From Gemmobacter aquaticus (GTDB lineage Bacteria; Pseudomonadota; Alphaproteobacteria; Rhodobacterales; Rhodobacteraceae), in NCBI RefSeq assembly GCF_007859075.1, contig NZ_VOAK01000011.1:558001-622000 (forward strand): a stretch of DNA of 64,000 bases, in the 5' to 3' direction. Each line of letters starts with the position of its first letter. The first letter of the stretch is position 1. The notes under the pieces were generated by a model, which worked only from the letters and a program-made list of their open reading frames with translations, made no database searches and was not told where the DNA came from. Positions 25,214-34,616 of this stretch are shown piece by piece. Position numbers and translations under genes: made by a program.

Positions 25214-27457
25214 CTATTCCCCCTGCGCGGCCAGCCAGTCCATGACAATCGGACGCACCGTTTCAACCCCTTGTGCCAGAGCGTCGTCGATCACGCCGCG
25301 CGCAGCCTTCAGATCGACCTGCCGCAGAAGCGATTTCACCGGCCCGATTGACGCGGGGCGCATCGACAGCGTGCCATAGCCAAGCGCCGCAAAGACCATG
25401 GCCTCGACAGGCCGTCCCGCGTCCTCGCCGCAGAAGGACAGCGTCGTTCCGTTTTCCGCGCAGCGATCCGAGATCAGCCGCAGGAAGCGCAGGAACGAGC
25501 TGTTCAACGTGTCATAGCGGCGGCGCACACGTTCGTTTTCGCGGTCGGCGGCAAAGAAGAACTGCTTGAGGTCATTGCCCCCGACCGAGATGAAGTCGGT
25601 CAACCGGAAGAACTCATCCGGCGCATAGGCGAGGCTCGGCGTTTCCAGCATGGCGCCGATACGCAACTCGGATGGCACCTGACGACCGAGGGCCGCTTCG
25701 CGGTCGCGCTGGTGCAGCACGGCACTGCGCGCTGCGTTGAACTCGGAAAGCTCGGTGATGAAGGGGAACATCACCGTCAGCGGTCGCCCGGCTGCTGCCC
25801 GGATCAGCGCCTGCGCCTGCATGTGCAGGACGCCCGGCTTGTCGAGGCCCACCCGGATCGCGCGCCAACCCATCGCCGGGTTCGGCTCGTCCTGCGGCTT
25901 CATATAGGGCAGCACCTTGTCCGAGCCGATGTCGAGCGTGCGGAAGGCCACCGGCCTGCCTCTGGCCGCATCCATCACGCGCGCGTAGAGCTTGGCCAGC
26001 TCATCCCGCTTTGGCATCTGATTGCGGATCAGGAATTGCAGTTCGGTCCGGAAGAGGCCAACCCCCTCGGCCCCCGAACCGACGATCGAGGGCAGGTCGG
26101 CCATCAGCCCCGCGTTCATGTAAAGCCGGGTCACCGTGCCGCATTTCGATTGCGCGGGCAGGTTGCGCAGCGAGGCATAACGCTCTTGCGCCTTGGCCTG
26201 CATCGCCATCTTGTCGCGGAAGCTGCGCACGACCATGTCGTCGGGGCGCAGATGGACAATGCCCTGATCGCCATCGACCAGAATGTGGTCGCCGTTCAGC
26301 GCCTCGGCGATGATGCGGTCTGCATGGATCACCAGTGGAATGGCCAGCGCGCGGGCGACAATCGCGGCATGGCTGCCGACCGAACCTTCCTCAAGCACCA
26401 CCCCGCGCAGCTTCTTGCCATAGTCCAGAAGCTCGGCCGGGCCGATGTTGCGGGCGACAAGGATCGGGTCCTCGGGCATCTGCGCGCCAGTGTCCTGTCC
26501 CTGACCGGTCAGGATGCGCAGCAGCCGGTTCGACAGATCGTCGAGATCGTTCAGCCGGTCGCGCAGATAGGCATCCTCGACCTGCTCCATTCGGGCACGG
26601 GCGGCGGACTGTTCCTTCTCCACCGCCGCCTCAGCCGAAAGGCCGCGCGCGATGTCTTCTTCCATCCGTTTCAGCCACCCGCGCGAGTTGGCGAACATCC
26701 GGTAGGCCTCAAGCACCTGACGCTGTTCCTTGTCCAGCGCCTCGGCGTGCAGCAGATCCTCGATCGAGACGCGCAGTTGGCCTACCGCCTCGCGGATGCG
26801 CTCTATCTCGGTCAGTGGATCGTCGGCAACGGGGTTCGTCACCACCACGCGGGGTTCGTGCAGCCAGACATGGCCTTCGGCCGCACCTTCCTGCGCCATG
26901 CCGCCACGAAAGAGGCGCGGCTGTTTGTGCAGGGCCTTCATGCCGCCTTCATCGCCAAGGAAGGCGCCAAGCTCGGTCATCTCGGCCAGCACCATGGCGA
27001 CGACTTCCAGTGCGTAGACATCGTCGTCAGAGAACTGCCGGGCGGTGCGCGACTGTACGACCAGCACGCCGAGCCGCTCGCCGACACGTTGGATCGGCAC
27101 GCCAAGGAAGCTCGAGTAAATCTCTTCGCCTGTCTCGGGCATGTAGCGGAAGCCGCGTTCCGACGGGGCGTCGGCGGTGTTCACGGGGGTTGCGGTGCGC
27201 GCCACGCGGCCCACCAGACCTTCACCCACCTTCATCCGCGTCTTGTGGACGGCCTCTTTCTTCAACCCTTCGGTCGCGCAGAGCTCCAGCGTGTCCTCAT
27301 CGCGGAACAGATAGATCGAGCAGACCTCGGTGTGCATCGAATCGGCAATGAGATGGGTAATGCGGTCGAGCCGGTCCTGCCCCTTGCCGGGGAGCGCCAG
27401 ACTGTCACGCAGACGCCGAAGCAGTTTGCGGCTGTCACTCTCACTGCGTTCCGGCAT
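25214..27457 (-). CDS. ptsP: Phosphoenolpyruvate-protein phosphotransferase of the nitrogen PTS (EI-Ntr)
   Basis: 747-residue enzyme that moves phosphate from PEP to NPr, starting the regulatory PTS that senses nitrogen and potassium state. Order: GAF sensor domain (about 20-165; SIYLFRDEDTLELCATEGL), PEP-utilising N-terminal domain, swivelling domain with the phosphorylated His363 in GSVGSHAAIVARALAIP, and the PEP-binding barrel with GVGLFRTELQFL, FRTLDIGSDK and the C-terminal SFCGEDAGRP. In the last motif Asp replaces the Met of the more usual GEMAGDP wording. ATG 27457 (MPERSES) is preferred to the codon at 27469. It lies downstream of lysC, separated by a terminator. Confidence 0.94.
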   Translation of the reverse strand: MPERSESDSRKLLRRLRDSLALPGKGQDRLDRITHLIADSMHTEVCSIYLFRDEDTLELCATEGLKKEAVHKTRMKVGEGLVGRVARTATPVNTADAPSERGFRYMPETGEEIYSSFLGVPIQRVGERLGVLVVQSRTARQFSDDDVYALEVVAMVLAEMTELGAFLGDEGGMKALHKQPRLFRGGMAQEGAAEGHVWLHEPRVVVTNPVADDPLTEIERIREAVGQLRVSIEDLLHAEALDKEQRQVLEAYRMFANSRGWLKRMEEDIARGLSAEAAVEKEQSAARARMEQVEDAYLRDRLNDLDDLSNRLLRILTGQGQDTGAQMPEDPILVARNIGPAELLDYGKKLRGVVLEEGSVGSHAAIVARALAIPLVIHADRIIAEALNGDHILVDGDQGIVHLRPDDMVVRSFRDKMAMQAKAQERYASLRNLPAQSKCGTVTRLYMNAGLMADLPSIVGSGAEGVGLFRTELQFLIRNQMPKRDELAKLYARVMDAARGRPVAFRTLDIGSDKVLPYMKPQDEPNPAMGWRAIRVGLDKPGVLHMQAQALIRAAAGRPLTVMFPFITELSEFNAARSAVLHQRDREAALGRQVPSELRIGAMLETPSLAYAPDEFFRLTDFISVGGNDLKQFFFAADRENERVRRRYDTLNSSFLRFLRLISDRCAENGTTLSFCGEDAGRPVEAMVFAALGYGTLSMRPASIGPVKSLLRQVDLKAARGVIDDALAQGVETVRPIVMDWLAAQGE

Positions 27458-27635
27458 GATCCTCCCCACGATCCGATCGTCGCCCCATCCTTAGAACACG
27501 GCCCCGGAAAAAGAAACGCCCGTGCGCGGCTGTCTGGCGGGTTTGCCCGGTTGATGCCCAAGAAAGCGGCGCGGCGACCGGTACTTGGACGGGCTGCGTC
27601 CGATTGCCGCGTGGGTAATGGCGAAATAGATGAAG

Positions 27636-27662
27636 AAGGCCCCGCAAACAGTGCGGGGCCTT
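27636..27662 (-). terminator. Terminator between lysC and ptsP
   Basis: 11-bp perfect stem AAGGCCCCGCA (27636-27646) with TGCGGGGCCTT (27652-27662), five-base loop. On the minus strand it follows the lysC stop by about 33 bases and is trailed by CTTCATCTATTTC. Confidence 0.75.
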
Positions 27663-27695
27663 GAAAGATCTCGTCGGATGGGTGGGCGCTTTGGC

Positions 27696-28955
27696 TTATG
27701 CCTTGTCCAGCCCAAAGGCGTCGTGAAGGGCCTGGACCGCGAGTTCCATGTACTTGCGATCGATCAGGACCGAGATCTTGATCTCGGACGTCGAGATGAC
27801 CTTGATGTTCACGCCCTCATTGGCCAGCGCCTTGAACATGGTGGCGGCGACGCCCGCATGGCTGCGCATGCCGATGCCCACGACCGAGACCTTGGCCACA
27901 TCGGTGTCGATGATCAGCTCGTCATACTTGATCAGGCCCGCGTCGCGCGCGTCTTCCATCGCCTTCTTGGCGCGCTCGACCTGGTTGATCGGGCACGAGA
28001 AGGTCATGTCGGTGACGGCGCCCGGATGGCTGTCGTCATAGTCCTTTTCGCTGATGTTCTGCACGATCATGTCGACGTTCACGCCGGCATCGGCCAGCGG
28101 GCCGAAGATCGCCTGCGCGACGCCGGGCCGATCCTCGATGGTGAACAGCGTGATCTTCGCTTCATCGCGCGAGAAGGCGACGCCCGAGACGACTTTCGAT
28201 TCCATGATTTCCTCCTCGTCGCAGACCAGGGTTCCAGAGTTCTCATCCGTGTCCTCGAACGAGGACAGCACACGCAGCCGCACCTTGTAGCGCATGGCCA
28301 GCTCGACCGACCGGGTCTGCAGCACCTTGGCGCCCAGCGACGCCAGTTCCAGCATTTCCTCGAAGGCGATCTTGTCCAGCTTGCGCGCCTTCGAGCTTAC
28401 CCGCGGGTCGGTCGTATAGACGCCGTCCACATCGGTGTAGATGTCGCAGCGTTCGGCACCAAAGGCCGCCGCAAAGGCGACCGCGGTTGTGTCCGAGCCG
28501 CCGCGGCCCAGCGTTGTGATGCGGCCTTCGGGGCTGATGCCCTGAAATCCTGCGACCACCGCAACCTTGAAGCCTTCCTTGAACTTGGCGTCGATATTGT
28601 CACGCGGGATCGACACAAAGCGCGCGGCCGAATGGGCAGCGGTGGTGTTGATCGGCACCTGCCAGCCCTGCCAGCTGCGGGCAGGGATTCCCATTTCCTG
28701 AAGGCGCAGCGCCATCAGGCCTGCGGTGACGTTCTCGCCGCTGGCGACGACGGCGTCATATTCGCGGGCGTCATACAGCTTAGAAGTGCCCTCGACCCAG
28801 CCAACCAGCTCGTTGGTCTTGCCAGACATGGCCGAGACGATGACGATCACGTCATAGCCGCGCTCGACCTCTTTCTGTACCTTCAGCGCGGCGTTCTCGA
28901 TCCGCGCAAGATCAGCGACAGAGGTGCCGCCGAATTTCATTACCAGAAGCGGCAT
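27696..28955 (-). CDS. lysC: Aspartate kinase
   Basis: First step of the aspartate pathway to lysine, threonine and methionine. 419 residues: the kinase domain starts LVMKFGGTSVADLARI and includes GENVTAGLMALRL, TLGRGGSDTTAVAFAAAFGAERCDIYTDVDGVYTTDPR. Two ACT domains follow, beginning at about residue 270 (ITLFTIEDRPGVAQAIFGPL and VSVVGIGMRSHAGVAATMF), the sites of feedback inhibition. VISTSEIKISVLID is the typical inhibitor-binding segment. No lysine riboswitch is visible upstream. It supplies the route used by thrC and metZ in this window. Confidence 0.96.
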   Translation of the reverse strand: MPLLVMKFGGTSVADLARIENAALKVQKEVERGYDVIVIVSAMSGKTNELVGWVEGTSKLYDAREYDAVVASGENVTAGLMALRLQEMGIPARSWQGWQVPINTTAAHSAARFVSIPRDNIDAKFKEGFKVAVVAGFQGISPEGRITTLGRGGSDTTAVAFAAAFGAERCDIYTDVDGVYTTDPRVSSKARKLDKIAFEEMLELASLGAKVLQTRSVELAMRYKVRLRVLSSFEDTDENSGTLVCDEEEIMESKVVSGVAFSRDEAKITLFTIEDRPGVAQAIFGPLADAGVNVDMIVQNISEKDYDDSHPGAVTDMTFSCPINQVERAKKAMEDARDAGLIKYDELIIDTDVAKVSVVGIGMRSHAGVAATMFKALANEGVNIKVISTSEIKISVLIDRKYMELAVQALHDAFGLDKA

Positions 28956-29053
28956 GGGCGCCCCCCCGTCAGCCAGTCAAACCGCGTGCTTCCTAGCAGA
29001 AGACGGGGGGGATGCAAGCGCCGCTTTTGGCGATAACAGTTGCGCAGGTGGGC

Positions 29054-29914
29054 TTAACGGAAACTTTCGAAAAACCGCAGGATCTCGGCATTGGCGGAAA
29101 TGTCGCGCGTGCCGCCGCGCCGACCGGCCCTTGGGCCGCCGGGCCAGTGGTGCCCGCCACCCTCGACGGTCAGCAGACGCAGGGCCGGGCGACCGTTCTT
29201 CAACCAGGTTTCCTCAACCACGCGCATTCCGTCATCGGCCGGATCGATGATGCGCTCTGACCGGACAAGGCCCCGGCCAAAGGGCGCGTGAAATGTGGAG
29301 ATGAGGTCAGCCACGGCGGCGAAATCGGTGTTCGTCAGGCCCGAGGGGCCGACCCCGCCGGTGTAGGGCACATGATCATCCGCCGTGCCGTGGATGTGCA
29401 GCAGAGGCACTGCGAAGCGGGGATGCAGATGAGCGACATCGGGGGTGCCCGCCACGCCCGCGACGGCCGTCACCCGGTCTGCGCGCAGGGCGGCATAGGT
29501 TTCGGCCAGCATCGATCCGTTCGACATGCCGGTCAGAAACAGCCGATTATCCGACAGGCCGAAGCGGGCACGCGCATCCGCGATCACCGCGTCGAGAAAG
29601 GCCAGATCGTCGACCGCGGCCTGTGCGGCGGCTGCGCAGCAGTAACCGGCGTTCCATGTCAGCAGCCGTCCGCGCCCCGATCCCGCAGGCAGGATCACCG
29701 CATAGCCGGCCGCCTGCGCCGCCTCGGCCAGACCCGAGGCGCGGGCGAACTGGTCCGGGTTGCCGCCACCGCCATGCAGCGCAACGAGGATCGGCGCGCC
29801 CGCAACGGTCGTGGGCAGGTCAATGCGATAGAATCGCCCGCCCAGATCAACCCGCTCGGCCGCAGCCGAAGTGGCATTCAGGATCGCAAGGATCAGCAGG
29901 AACGTCAGACGCAT
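29054..29914 (-). CDS. Secreted LpqC/polyhydroxybutyrate depolymerase-like esterase
   Basis: 286-residue alpha/beta hydrolase with a signal peptide (MRLTFLLILAILNATSAAA). The oxyanion-hole block is LVALHGGGGNPDQFARASGL, the nucleophile elbow GMSNGSMLAETYA, and the C-terminal His lies in VEGGGHHWPGG. This is the LpqC/poly-3-hydroxybutyrate depolymerase-like family (CE1-related), which includes feruloyl and acetyl esterases, so the substrate is open. Start: GGAGGTG lies just before ATG 29914; the ATG at 29926 is itself part of that ribosome site. Confidence 0.85.
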   Translation of the reverse strand: MRLTFLLILAILNATSAAAERVDLGGRFYRIDLPTTVAGAPILVALHGGGGNPDQFARASGLAEAAQAAGYAVILPAGSGRGRLLTWNAGYCCAAAAQAAVDDLAFLDAVIADARARFGLSDNRLFLTGMSNGSMLAETYAALRADRVTAVAGVAGTPDVAHLHPRFAVPLLHIHGTADDHVPYTGGVGPSGLTNTDFAAVADLISTFHAPFGRGLVRSERIIDPADDGMRVVEETWLKNGRPALRLLTVEGGGHHWPGGPRAGRRGGTRDISANAEILRFFESFR

Positions 29915-29964
29915 CGGCACCTCCATCGAGGGGACGAACGCCGGGCGCGACTGCTTCCGTCGCG

Positions 29965-31227
29965 TCAGAGCGCGCGCCAGCCGATGTCGGAGCGGCAGAA
30001 GCCCTCGGGCCAGCGCAGGTGGTCGACCATCGCATAGGCGCGGTTGCGCGCCTCGGCCAGCGTCTCGCCCCGTGCCGTCACGTTCAGCACGCGCCCGCCG
30101 GTGGCAATGATCTGGCCATCCTTCTCGGCGGTGCCTGCGTGAAAGGTCATGTGCCGGCTGTCTTCGGGCAGGCGGGCAAGACCGTGGATCACGCTGCCTT
30201 TCTGATAGGCGCCGGGATAGCCCCTGGAGGCCATCACCACCGTCAGGGCATGGTCGTCGGCCCAGTTTACCTGCATCTGGTCAAGCCGTCCCTCGGCGCA
30301 GGCTTGCAGCAGATCAAGGGCCTGTGCGCCAAGCCTCATCATCAGCACCTGACATTCCGGGTCGCCAAAGCGGCAGTTGTATTCGACGAGCCGTGCCTTG
30401 CCGTCCTTGATCATCAGACCGGCATAGAGAACCCCCTGGTAGGGGGTGCCCCGGCGCGCCATTTCGCGGATGGTGGGCAGGACGATCTCGGCAAGTGCGG
30501 CCTCGGCGATGGCGTCGGTCAGCACCGGGGCCGGAGAGTAGGCCCCCATGCCGCCGGTGTTCGGGCCGGTGTCGCCATCGCCCACGCGCTTGTGGTCTTG
30601 GGCGGTGCCGATGGGCAGGGCGTTTTCGCCGTCGGTCAGAATGAAGAAGCTGGCCTCCTCACCCTCCATGAACTCTTCGATCACAACCTCGGCCCCGGCC
30701 TCGCCAAAGGCGCCGCCGAAGATTTCGTCGATGCCAGCCAGTGCCTCGGCCTCGGTCATGCCCATGATGACGCCCTTGCCTGCGGCGAGGCCATCGGCCT
30801 TGACCACCAGCGGGGCGCCGGTGCGACGGATATAGTCCTTGGCGGCGGCGGCATCGGTGAAGCGCGCATAGCCTGCTGTCGGGGCGGCGCAGGCGTCGCA
30901 AATCTCTTTGGTAAAGGCTTTCGAGGCTTCAAGCCGCGCGGCCTCGGCACTGGGACCAAAGGTCAGGATGCCTGCCGCGCGCGTCGCATCGGCCACGCCT
31001 GCGGCCAGTGGCGCCTCGGGGCCGACGATCACGAAATCAATGGCGTTCTCCTCGCAGAACTGCACGACCTGCGCGCCGGACAGAATGTCGAGGCTCGCGC
31101 ATTCCGCGATCTGCGCGATTCCGGCATTGCCCGGTGCCACGATCAGCCGGTCGCATTTCGGGTTCTGCTTCACCGCCCAGGCCAGCGCATGTTCGCGCCC
31201 GCCGCTGCCGAGGATGAGGATGTTCAT
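29965..31227 (-). CDS. purD: Phosphoribosylamine-glycine ligase
   Basis: Second step of purine synthesis, joining glycine to phosphoribosylamine with ATP. The 420-residue protein begins MNILILGSGGREHALAWAV, with ATP-grasp features APLVVKADGLAAGKGVIMGMT, VIEEFMEGEEASFFILTDGEN, the signature QDHKRVGDGDTGPNTGGMGAYSP and the metal-binding EYNCRFGDPECQ. ATG 31227 gives the canonical N-terminus; the open frame upstream belongs to the opposite-strand xseA region. It is divergent from xseA with about 120 bases between starts. Confidence 0.96.
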   Translation of the reverse strand: MNILILGSGGREHALAWAVKQNPKCDRLIVAPGNAGIAQIAECASLDILSGAQVVQFCEENAIDFVIVGPEAPLAAGVADATRAAGILTFGPSAEAARLEASKAFTKEICDACAAPTAGYARFTDAAAAKDYIRRTGAPLVVKADGLAAGKGVIMGMTEAEALAGIDEIFGGAFGEAGAEVVIEEFMEGEEASFFILTDGENALPIGTAQDHKRVGDGDTGPNTGGMGAYSPAPVLTDAIAEAALAEIVLPTIREMARRGTPYQGVLYAGLMIKDGKARLVEYNCRFGDPECQVLMMRLGAQALDLLQACAEGRLDQMQVNWADDHALTVVMASRGYPGAYQKGSVIHGLARLPEDSRHMTFHAGTAEKDGQIIATGGRVLNVTARGETLAEARNRAYAMVDHLRWPEGFCRSDIGWRAL

Positions 31228-31347
31228 GCGCCACTCCGTCCGATGGGGGTCCGATCTGGGATTGCGCGCGTCATAGGGTGGCGGGCGCTGTTTCGCAAGC
31301 GTGATGCCGGGCGTTGCACATGCAGGCAGGCTTTGGCACAACGGGGC

Positions 31348-32958
31348 ATGGACCTGTTTGAAGACCCCGCCCCGCAGCCCTCGAACCAGCCCGAATACAC
31401 CGTGTCGGAACTCTCTGGCGCGGTAAAGCGGGTGATTGAGGGTGAGTTCGGCCTTGTCCGTGTGCGCGGCGAGGTGGGGCGCGTCAGCCGCCCGGCATCG
31501 GGGCACCTCTACTTTGACCTCAAGGATGATCGCAGCGTGATCGCCGCGATCAGCTGGAAGGGGCAGGTGGCAAAGATGCAGGTCCGCCCCGAAGAGGGGA
31601 TGGAGGTCGTGGCCACGGGGCGCATGACCACCTTTCCGGGCCAGTCGAAGTATCAGCTGATCGTGGATGATGTGGCCCCCGCCGGGGCAGGCGCCCTGAT
31701 GGCGATGCTGGAAAAGCGCCGCGCGGCACTGCAGGCCGAAGGGCTGTTCGATCCGGCGCGCAAGAAGCCCATCCCCTATCTGCCACAGGTGATCGGGGTT
31801 GTGACCTCGCCCTCGGGCGCGGTGATCCGCGACATCCTGCACCGGCTGCGCGACCGCTTTCCCCGCCATGTGCTGATCTGGCCGGTGGCGGTGCAGGGGC
31901 AGGACTGCGCGGCGCAGGTGGCTGCGGCGATCCGCGGCTTCAACGCGATAGAGCCCGGCGGGCCGATCCCGCGGCCCGATCTGCTGATTGTTGCGCGGGG
32001 CGGTGGCAGCCTTGAGGATCTGTGGGGTTTCAACGAAGAGATTGTGGCGCGCGCGGCAGCGGCCAGCCGCATCCCCCTGATCTCGGCCGTCGGGCATGAG
32101 ACCGATACCACGCTGATCGACCATGCCGCCGACCGGCGGGCACCCACACCCACTGCCGCCGCCGAAATGGCGGTGCCGGTGCGGCTGGAGCTTCTGGCCG
32201 CCGTTGATGGCAATGGCGCGCGGCTGTCGCGCGCCATTGCGCAAGGGGCTGACCGGCGCGGGCAACGGCTGCGCGATCTTGCGCGCGCGCTGCCCCGGCT
32301 CGATACCCTGCTTGGCGGTCCGCAACAGCGCTTTGATGCCGCGGTGCAACGCCTTGGCGGTGCGCTTGGCCTTGCGGTTGCGAAAAAGCGCAGCGCGTTC
32401 GAGATGCGTGCGGCGCGTCTGACGCCTGCCTCTTTGCTGGGGCTGGTCACGCGTCGGCGCGACGCTGTCGAGATGCGCATGTCCGATCTTGAGGCGCGCT
32501 TTCTGCGCCGGTCAGACGCGCGCCATGCGGCCTTCGACAAATGGGCGAGCCGCCTGACCCCTGCGCTTCACCGTCTGATCGCGCAGGCCGACCGCCAGCG
32601 GTTTGAAGGAACCGCGAAGCTTGTGCAACTCTCGGCCCGGCTGGATGCGGCGTCTGCTGCCCGTCTGGCAGAGATGCAGCGCCGGCTCGATGCGCTGGAT
32701 CGCACGCGGCAGACGCTCGGCTATACCGAAACCCTGCGGCGCGGCTATGCCGTTGTCCGCGCCGGTGCCGACGTAGTGACCGAGGCTGCCATAGCCGCCA
32801 ATGCGCCCGCGCTGGAGATCGAGTTCCACGATGGCCGCGTGTCGGTTGTGCCCGAAGCGGGCGGCGCCACCCCGCCGCGCGGCGGGGCAAAGGCGCGTCC
32901 GCGCCCAACCCCGGAAGAGGCGCCTGAATCCGGCCCCACGCAAGGGTCGTTGTTCTAA
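31348..32958 (+). CDS. xseA: Exodeoxyribonuclease VII large subunit
   Basis: Large catalytic subunit of ExoVII, which degrades single-stranded DNA from both ends; the small subunit XseB is not in the window. 536 residues: N-terminal OB-fold (YTVSELSGAVKRVIEGEFGLVRVRGEVGRV, HLYFDLKDDRSVIAAI), the nuclease block VIGVVTSPSGAVIRDILHRL, RPDLLIVARGGGSLEDLWGFNEE and SAVGHETDTTLIDHAADRRAPTPTAAAE, then a long helical arm and a Pro-rich tail ending GPTQGSLF. The start at 31348 matches family N-termini, although the frame is open further upstream across the esterase and purD region on the other strand. Confidence 0.95.
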   Translation: MDLFEDPAPQPSNQPEYTVSELSGAVKRVIEGEFGLVRVRGEVGRVSRPASGHLYFDLKDDRSVIAAISWKGQVAKMQVRPEEGMEVVATGRMTTFPGQSKYQLIVDDVAPAGAGALMAMLEKRRAALQAEGLFDPARKKPIPYLPQVIGVVTSPSGAVIRDILHRLRDRFPRHVLIWPVAVQGQDCAAQVAAAIRGFNAIEPGGPIPRPDLLIVARGGGSLEDLWGFNEEIVARAAAASRIPLISAVGHETDTTLIDHAADRRAPTPTAAAEMAVPVRLELLAAVDGNGARLSRAIAQGADRRGQRLRDLARALPRLDTLLGGPQQRFDAAVQRLGGALGLAVAKKRSAFEMRAARLTPASLLGLVTRRRDAVEMRMSDLEARFLRRSDARHAAFDKWASRLTPALHRLIAQADRQRFEGTAKLVQLSARLDAASAARLAEMQRRLDALDRTRQTLGYTETLRRGYAVVRAGADVVTEAAIAANAPALEIEFHDGRVSVVPEAGGATPPRGGAKARPRPTPEEAPESGPTQGSLF

Positions 32959-32985
32959 CGCTTGGGTTCTAATACTTGGGGCGCG

Positions 32986-33393
32986 TCAGACGCCTACATC
33001 GGGTCCTGCGCAAATCAGCGGCTCATCGCTGTTTTGCACCTCGGTCAGCTCGCGGCCTTCAGGGTCGCCGGCAAAGCGCGCGCGCAGGCCGTTGGTGCCT
33101 TGCCAGAACGTCCAGCACTGTGGCGTGGGGTCGTGTTCGTAGACAAAGCAGATCTGGCCATTCTCTTCGTACCAGGTGCCGTACTGGCAGATATCCCCGG
33201 TAAAGGCCCAGCGGACACGACGACCGGGAAGATACTCTTCGGTCCCGAAGATCTGGCCGCCCTCGGCATAGGTCAGGGTCTTGCCGGTGACATAGGCATC
33301 AAACTCGGCCGCCCCGATCGTTGGCTCGGCCCCGAGCGGCAGCGCCTGCGCAAGGGTCAGCGCAAGGGCAAGATGCACAAGGTGATGTCGCAT
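32986..33393 (-). CDS. Secreted hypothetical protein with four cysteines
   Basis: 135-residue protein with a signal peptide (LVHLALALTLAQALPLGA, cleaved before EPTIG). The mature part is rich in aromatic residues and contains four cysteines (GDICQYG, GQICFVY, TPQCWTF, LICAGP) that could form two disulfides. The pattern DAYVTGKTLTYAEGGQIFGTEEYLPGRRVRWAF suggests a small beta-rich periplasmic domain. I do not recognise a named family. It lies between convergent xseA and alkB. Confidence 0.65.
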   Translation of the reverse strand: MRHHLVHLALALTLAQALPLGAEPTIGAAEFDAYVTGKTLTYAEGGQIFGTEEYLPGRRVRWAFTGDICQYGTWYEENGQICFVYEHDPTPQCWTFWQGTNGLRARFAGDPEGRELTEVQNSDEPLICAGPDVGV

Positions 33394-33438
33394 GCGGAAC
33401 CTCCGGCCTTCCGTCCCAGATTGGCAGAGGGCGGCGGG

Positions 33439-34509
33439 CTATTCCAGCCCTGACGACGTGGAGGCGGCTGTCCAGCGCAGCAGGCGATGCCGCATACGTC
33501 GACGCCAGAGTGCGGGAAACAGCGCCACGGCCGAGGCGACCGGCAACGACCATGGCAACCAGGGGGCCGCGTCCGCCTCGGGCAGGCGCAGCGCGGGGTA
33601 GGGGCGCGTTGGGTGGGCGTGGTGGTCGGAATGGCGCGGCGCATTCAGCATGACACCGGATGTAAACCAGTGCGGCGCATTCCAGCTGTGCCGCGCCGAG
33701 ACGGGCTCATACCGCCCGTCAGCCAACTGGCGCCGGGCCAGACCATAGTGCTGCACATAGTCTGACAGCATCAATTGCGCCGTGGCATGGGCGGCAAGGG
33801 CAAGCCAGACAAAGAGGCCCTCCCATCCCGCAATCAAGAAACCAAGGCCGAGGCTGCCAGCCTGTGCCAACAGATAGGCCGGATAGGGGTGCATTCCCCC
33901 TGCGCCACCGCTGCGCCGCGCAGTTTCCGCCTGCCATCCGGCGCGGAAGCTGCCCAGATAGGCGCGCGGCAGAAAGCGATAGAAGCCCATCCCCTCGGGT
34001 GCCGAGTTCGGGTCCATCGGCGTTGCCACATGCCGGTGATGCACCAGCCGGTGTGCCGATGCGTGATGCGCGTTCAGCATCGTCGCATAGACCGCGACGC
34101 CAAGCCGATAGAGCCAACGGTTGCCCCGATGAATCAGCTCATGCGCGGCGGGGTTTGAGACCTGCCCGAACACAAGCCCGAACCCGGCAAAAAGCCCGAT
34201 CCGCGCAAGCGGCGACAGACCGCTTTCACCCGCAATTGCCCAGACGGCAACCGGAAATCCGATCAGATGCGCCACCCCGATCGCGATCAGCAGCGCATCG
34301 GCTGCAGGAAACTCGGCACCTTCGGGGGCGTCCGGCGCCGTCCAGCGGATCAGGCGGTCAAGCGCGATGGTCAGCACCGCCATGTAGAGAAGCCCCGGCA
34401 GAACCCATGCCCCCCCAAGCCAAACGCCCGCGCCCAGCAGGGCAAGCGGCGTCAGCGTGGCCATCGCAAACAGGGTCATCGGCGGAAGAGGCAGGAAACG
34501 GCGGAACAT
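33439..34509 (-). CDS. alkB: Alkane 1-monooxygenase (AlkB-type membrane di-iron hydroxylase)
   Basis: 356-residue membrane protein, consistent with hydroxylation of medium-chain alkanes using rubredoxin. All the His-rich iron-binding motifs are present: NPAAHELIHRGNRW, HHRHVATPMDPNSAPEG and LNAPRHSDHHAHP, plus ALAAHATAQLMLSDYVQHYGL. Several transmembrane helices fill the N-terminal half. No rubredoxin or rubredoxin reductase gene is nearby, so electrons must come from elsewhere; membrane desaturase relatives are possible but the motif spacing fits AlkB. ATG 34509 (MFRRFLPLPP) gives the family start. A palindrome lies in the divergent promoter region. Confidence 0.88.
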   Translation of the reverse strand: MFRRFLPLPPMTLFAMATLTPLALLGAGVWLGGAWVLPGLLYMAVLTIALDRLIRWTAPDAPEGAEFPAADALLIAIGVAHLIGFPVAVWAIAGESGLSPLARIGLFAGFGLVFGQVSNPAAHELIHRGNRWLYRLGVAVYATMLNAHHASAHRLVHHRHVATPMDPNSAPEGMGFYRFLPRAYLGSFRAGWQAETARRSGGAGGMHPYPAYLLAQAGSLGLGFLIAGWEGLFVWLALAAHATAQLMLSDYVQHYGLARRQLADGRYEPVSARHSWNAPHWFTSGVMLNAPRHSDHHAHPTRPYPALRLPEADAAPWLPWSLPVASAVALFPALWRRRMRHRLLRWTAASTSSGLE

Positions 34510-34560
34510 GGCGCCACCATAGCACGGGGGGCGCGGCCTTCCAGCGCCCCGCGACGCGAC

Positions 34561-34572
34561 GTCATGCATGAC
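34561..34572. promoter_or_regulatory. Perfect 12-bp palindrome in the alkB/lysoplasmalogenase divergent region
   Basis: GTCATGCATGAC lies 51 bases from the alkB start and 44 from the opposite gene. A GC hairpin (GGGGCGC/GCGCCCC, 34528-34550) is next to it. Possible operator; no known factor is assigned. Confidence 0.35.
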
Positions 34573-34616
34573 CTTTGCGGCGCGCGCGGCCACGGTGGGC
34601 GCGGGGAGAGAGAACC

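Noticed and set aside
25712-27664. 650-codon plus-strand frame opposite ptsP
   Set aside because: Shadow of ptsP codons; no ribosome site and no recognisable protein.
29623-31347. Very long plus-strand open frame leading into xseA
   Set aside because: It runs antisense to the esterase and purD genes. High G+C keeps opposite-strand frames open; xseA starts at 31348.
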